Assembly: GCA_949297565.1 (NCBI GenBank)
Contig: CASFUI010000144.1
Span: forward strand, 1-13,964
DNA from: an uncultured Eubacteriales bacterium
GTDB lineage: Bacteria > Bacillota > Clostridia > Lachnospirales > Lachnospiraceae
Direction: 5' to 3'
Length of the DNA: 13,964 nucleotides
A program made the position numbers and the translations under genes. Positions 11,585 through 13,964 of this stretch are shown in pieces. Within the stretch, counting starts at the first letter, position 1. The number at the start of each line of letters is the position of its first letter. Below the pieces are notes generated by a model. It ran no database searches, was not told the origin of the DNA, and saw only the letters and a list, made by a program, of their open reading frames with translations.

Positions 11585-13126
11585 TTACTGCAAAAGCTGA
11601 AGAACAGTTGCCGGGCGCTCGTTTGCCTGAGAGAGAATAGAGGTTGCCGCCTGAGCAAGCACATTCACAGAAGTGTACTCCGTCATCTCCTCTGCCATAT
11701 CAGTGTCAATCATCGCCGACAACGCTGACGTAATATTCTCGTTTGAGACAGCCAGATTACTCTGGGTATGTTCAAAACGGTTCTGATATGAGCCTATCTT
11801 GGAACGAACTGAGTTTGTTCTGTTAATTGCCTCATCAACCTTTTCTATAGACTGTGAGGCGGTAAGCCCAGTCATTACGTTTATTTTATCAATGCCCAGC
11901 GTATATGTTGTAACTGCAGGTATATCAAGCTTAATCACCTGATTTTCATTCGCCCCGATATGGATACTCATAGTTCCCACATCAGTGACCTCCTGCACTA
12001 TATCCTGGCTGGCGTTGTTTGTTGCTGCCGGCTTGCTTCCCGTATCATCAAACTGTGTTCCGGCTATATTCCCCGGCACATCCATCTCAAACTTCTTATT
12101 ATTGACATCCGTAACAGTTATCTTTGTACCTCTTGTTGAGAGCACGGCGCTTTCATCAAAACCAATTCTCTCGCCTGAAGCGTCTGTTGTAAATTCTGCC
12201 GTAACATCGCTTCCCTGAACTACAATACCGCCGTCCTGCGCCGCCTGGTTAATTCCCAAAGCTCTTGCAAGTTCCTCATTGTCGCAGGTAATAGTTATAG
12301 ACTGATTGCTGCCGTACTCATCAGTCATTATAACAAGACGATTTCCCGAATATGTAGTCGCAGGCGAATATCCCGCATACTGAGTTCCGTTTGTCTTTGA
12401 ATCATTCGCGGTATCAGCAATGGCAAAAGCGGTTCCTCCGATTTTATCTGCTGCCTCGACCAATTTACCCATAATGGTATTGATGTTGTCGCCCTCTTGT
12501 ATTGCTACCTTGTATCCGTTAAGCTCTATACTCCCCGCCTGCTGTGCAGTAATTACAGCTCCGCCTGCCAGTCCCATAGTTCCTTCGGATACCATTATTG
12601 CCTGCCGCGCGTCCTGTGTTACCGTAATTCCGTAATTTCCCGCAACATAATTATCTGAACACTCAAGCTGATTTACCCCCTGGCAGTCAGAGTATACTCT
12701 TCTTGTCAGATTACCGTTAATCAGCGACTGTGTATTAAATTCGGTCTGTTCCGAAATTCTGTCTATTTCTTTATTAATGCTGTCAAGCTCCTCCTGAATC
12801 GCCTCACGCTCATCATCAGAGTTTACGTCATTGGCTGCCTGAACCGAAAGCTCCTTCATACGCGTAAGCATTGACTGTATCTCAATTAAGGCACCCTCAG
12901 CCGTATTTAGCACCGAAACTCCGTCCGCCGCGTTATTATCCGCACGGTCAAGTCCTCGTATCTGCACGCGCATTTTCTCTGAAATTGCGCATCCAGCCGG
13001 GTCATCAGCAGAACTGTTAATCTTATATCCCGATGAAAGTCTCTGTATTGACTGAGACAGACGATTCTGTGCCTTCTGTAATGAATTATTTGCTGTAATT
13101 GCTGTTATATTCGCATTTATTCTCAT
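11585..13126 (-). CDS. Flagellin with a Flagellin_IN-type central domain
   Basis: A 513-residue flagellin, the filament subunit exported through the flagellar type III system. The N-terminal D0/D1 region (1-140) has MRINANITAITANNSL, QRLSSGYKINSSADDPAG (28-45) and the D1 segment MLTRMKELSVQAAND (86-100), which aligns with the TLR5-binding stretch and keeps its Arg (Arg89). The C-terminal D1/D0 region (about 420-513) ends in NERPATVLQLLQ. The centre holds a Flagellin_IN-type motif (about 196-292: GSIELNGYKVAI, NRLVIMTDEYGSNQSITI) and a variable beta-rich stretch. It has four cysteines (46, 148, 156, 281), uncommon in flagellins; Cys46 replaces the usual Leu of PAGLAISE. GGAGG at 13134-13138 sets the start. 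The symbol fliC, flaA or hag is not assigned because several flagellins may exist. Confidence 0.96.
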   Translation of the reverse strand: MRINANITAITANNSLQKAQNRLSQSIQRLSSGYKINSSADDPAGCAISEKMRVQIRGLDRADNNAADGVSVLNTAEGALIEIQSMLTRMKELSVQAANDVNSDDEREAIQEELDSINKEIDRISEQTEFNTQSLINGNLTRRVYSDCQGVNQLECSDNYVAGNYGITVTQDARQAIMVSEGTMGLAGGAVITAQQAGSIELNGYKVAIQEGDNINTIMGKLVEAADKIGGTAFAIADTANDSKTNGTQYAGYSPATTYSGNRLVIMTDEYGSNQSITITCDNEELARALGINQAAQDGGIVVQGSDVTAEFTTDASGERIGFDESAVLSTRGTKITVTDVNNKKFEMDVPGNIAGTQFDDTGSKPAATNNASQDIVQEVTDVGTMSIHIGANENQVIKLDIPAVTTYTLGIDKINVMTGLTASQSIEKVDEAINRTNSVRSKIGSYQNRFEHTQSNLAVSNENITSALSAMIDTDMAEEMTEYTSVNVLAQAATSILSQANERPATVLQLLQ

Positions 13127-13164
13127 ATACTGTCCTCCGTTTTCTGCTGTCCCTCATGTATTAG

Positions 13165-13192
13165 ATATCGGCTTTATCTCCCGTTTATTTTA
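13165..13192 (-). promoter_or_regulatory. Sigma-D (sigma-28) flagellar promoter of the flagellin gene
   Basis: On the minus strand an exact GCCGATAT (13165-13172) is preceded by TAAA 16 bases upstream (13189-13192); a second TAAA lies 11 bases upstream. This fits the Bacillus sigma-D consensus TAAA-N13-15-GCCGATAT closely. The -35 overlaps the stop codon region of the upstream gene. Flagellin is the classic late-class target of this sigma factor. Confidence 0.85.
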
Positions 13193-13964
13193 GGCAGTCC
13201 GCAATAAAATTTTTTGCAATTTTATACAGCTTTGAGGTTGCGGCATCGTCTTTTGCATTTTCATAATATATATCAGCGGGATGTTCAGACTGCACGTTAT
13301 AAATCCGCACTTCCTCAAAACCGAATTTTTCTTTTAAATTTTCTGCCGCATAATTTAATTTCTGCTCAAAGGCTTCGCTCGCATAACGGCTCATTCCGTA
13401 AATATCCGCAATATCGCCCCGCACTTTAATCTCAACAGAGACCTCTCCAAAACTGTCGTCATTATAATGAATAGATATTTTTCCCTTATCCTCCTCATCA
13501 GATACCAGCATGAGCCTCATAACCCCTATACCGTCGCCCGACATAAACGGAATTCTGTAATCCCTGCGGCTGCTCAGGCTCTGAAGAAGGTTAATTATTT
13601 TATTTTTCAGCAAAACCTCGTGTACCGATTCATATGTATCAACTGGCTTTGCTGTCTCCTCAACCATTCCGGTTTCTGTCTCCTCGACTGCCGATGTTTC
13701 TTTGTCGAGTTCGGCAAACGCCCTGTCAAGCTCCTGCTCACTCTCCGCACTGTCAATAAACTTCTGCACTTTCCGGGTGTCGCTGTCCAGAATAAGTCCG
13801 TATGCTCCGCCGTGCATAAGAGCCTGCATTGCCTCTATATTACTTATATTAACCGGCTGCTGTGCCTGCTCAAGCTCACTTAAAACATCATTATCCGCAT
13901 CGGCAACCGCCCTTACAAGCTCCATATAGGCATCCATATACTCTGCCTCCGCCGCTGCGTCATA
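13185..13964 (-). CDS. Partial hypothetical flagella-linked protein, FliK-like C-terminus possible
   Basis: The frame is open through the window edge, so only the C-terminal 259 residues are visible. A Met nine codons in (13937) has GGAGG ten bases upstream, but the reading through it stays protein-like (YDAAAEAEY), so a start further right is more likely. No known family is certain. Visible parts are an Asn/Gln-bearing helical stretch (PVNISNIEAMQALMHG), an acidic linker rich in Glu (EETETGMVEE), and a compact C-terminal alpha/beta domain of about 130 residues (RIPFMSGDGIGVMRLMLVSD, ISIHYNDDSFGEVSVEIKVR, a helix, then EEVRIYNVQ). The strand-strand-helix-strand order recalls the FliK hook-length domain but key residues do not match clearly. 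Its position directly before flagellin suggests a flagellar role. No signal peptide or membrane segment is visible. Confidence 0.7.
   Translation of the reverse strand, partial: YDAAAEAEYMDAYMELVRAVADADNDVLSELEQAQQPVNISNIEAMQALMHGGAYGLILDSDTRKVQKFIDSAESEQELDRAFAELDKETSAVEETETGMVEETAKPVDTYESVHEVLLKNKIINLLQSLSSRRDYRIPFMSGDGIGVMRLMLVSDEEDKGKISIHYNDDSFGEVSVEIKVRGDIADIYGMSRYASEAFEQKLNYAAENLKEKFGFEEVRIYNVQSEHPADIYYENAKDDAATSKLYKIAKNFIADCLK

Overview
The window looks like chromosomal DNA from a motile, spore-former-related Firmicute, most likely in the Lachnospiraceae. The evidence is an adjacent spoIID/spoIIQ-type pair, a T-box leader in front of ileS, strong AGGAGG-type ribosome binding sites, a flagellin with a sigma-D (sigma-28) promoter beside fliS, and moderate-to-low GC with AT-rich spacers. 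I cannot name a genus. There is no insertion sequence, tRNA, rRNA or CRISPR array. All genes but one are on the minus strand, so the text below follows transcription from right to left.

Right end (13964-11042): the 3' part of an unrecognised acidic protein whose C-terminus weakly recalls the FliK hook-length domain, then a 513-residue flagellin with its own sigma-D promoter, then fliS, the flagellin chaperone. The unit ends in a terminator whose loop contains the fliS stop codon.

Middle (10983-4581): a consensus promoter opens a long untranslated leader. It holds a T-box stem I with an AUC (Ile) specifier, an intrinsic terminator, and a cluster of palindromes including a second terminator-like hairpin. 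Then comes ileS (type 2 isoleucyl-tRNA synthetase). glgP (glycogen phosphorylase) follows, with a promoter that starts a few bases past the ileS stop and overlaps a perfect inverted repeat. glgP ends in a long terminator.

Left (4574-1): a divergent HxlR-type regulator and an FMN-binding split-barrel protein share an AT-rich control region with a palindrome. Next are spoIID-like and spoIIQ-like genes. Both are intact reading frames but have lost most residues expected for catalysis. After about 330 bp with structured but unassigned sequence comes an intracellular GH13 alpha-amylase-family gene and a perfect 20-bp stem terminator.

Most genes are ordinary. The parts worth a second look are the non-coding controls (the ileS leader, the spoIIQ start hairpin with a possible nested forespore promoter, the overlapping ileS/glgP signals) and the degenerate SpoIID/SpoIIQ pair. 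I did not find a convincing new defence, mobile or biosynthetic system.
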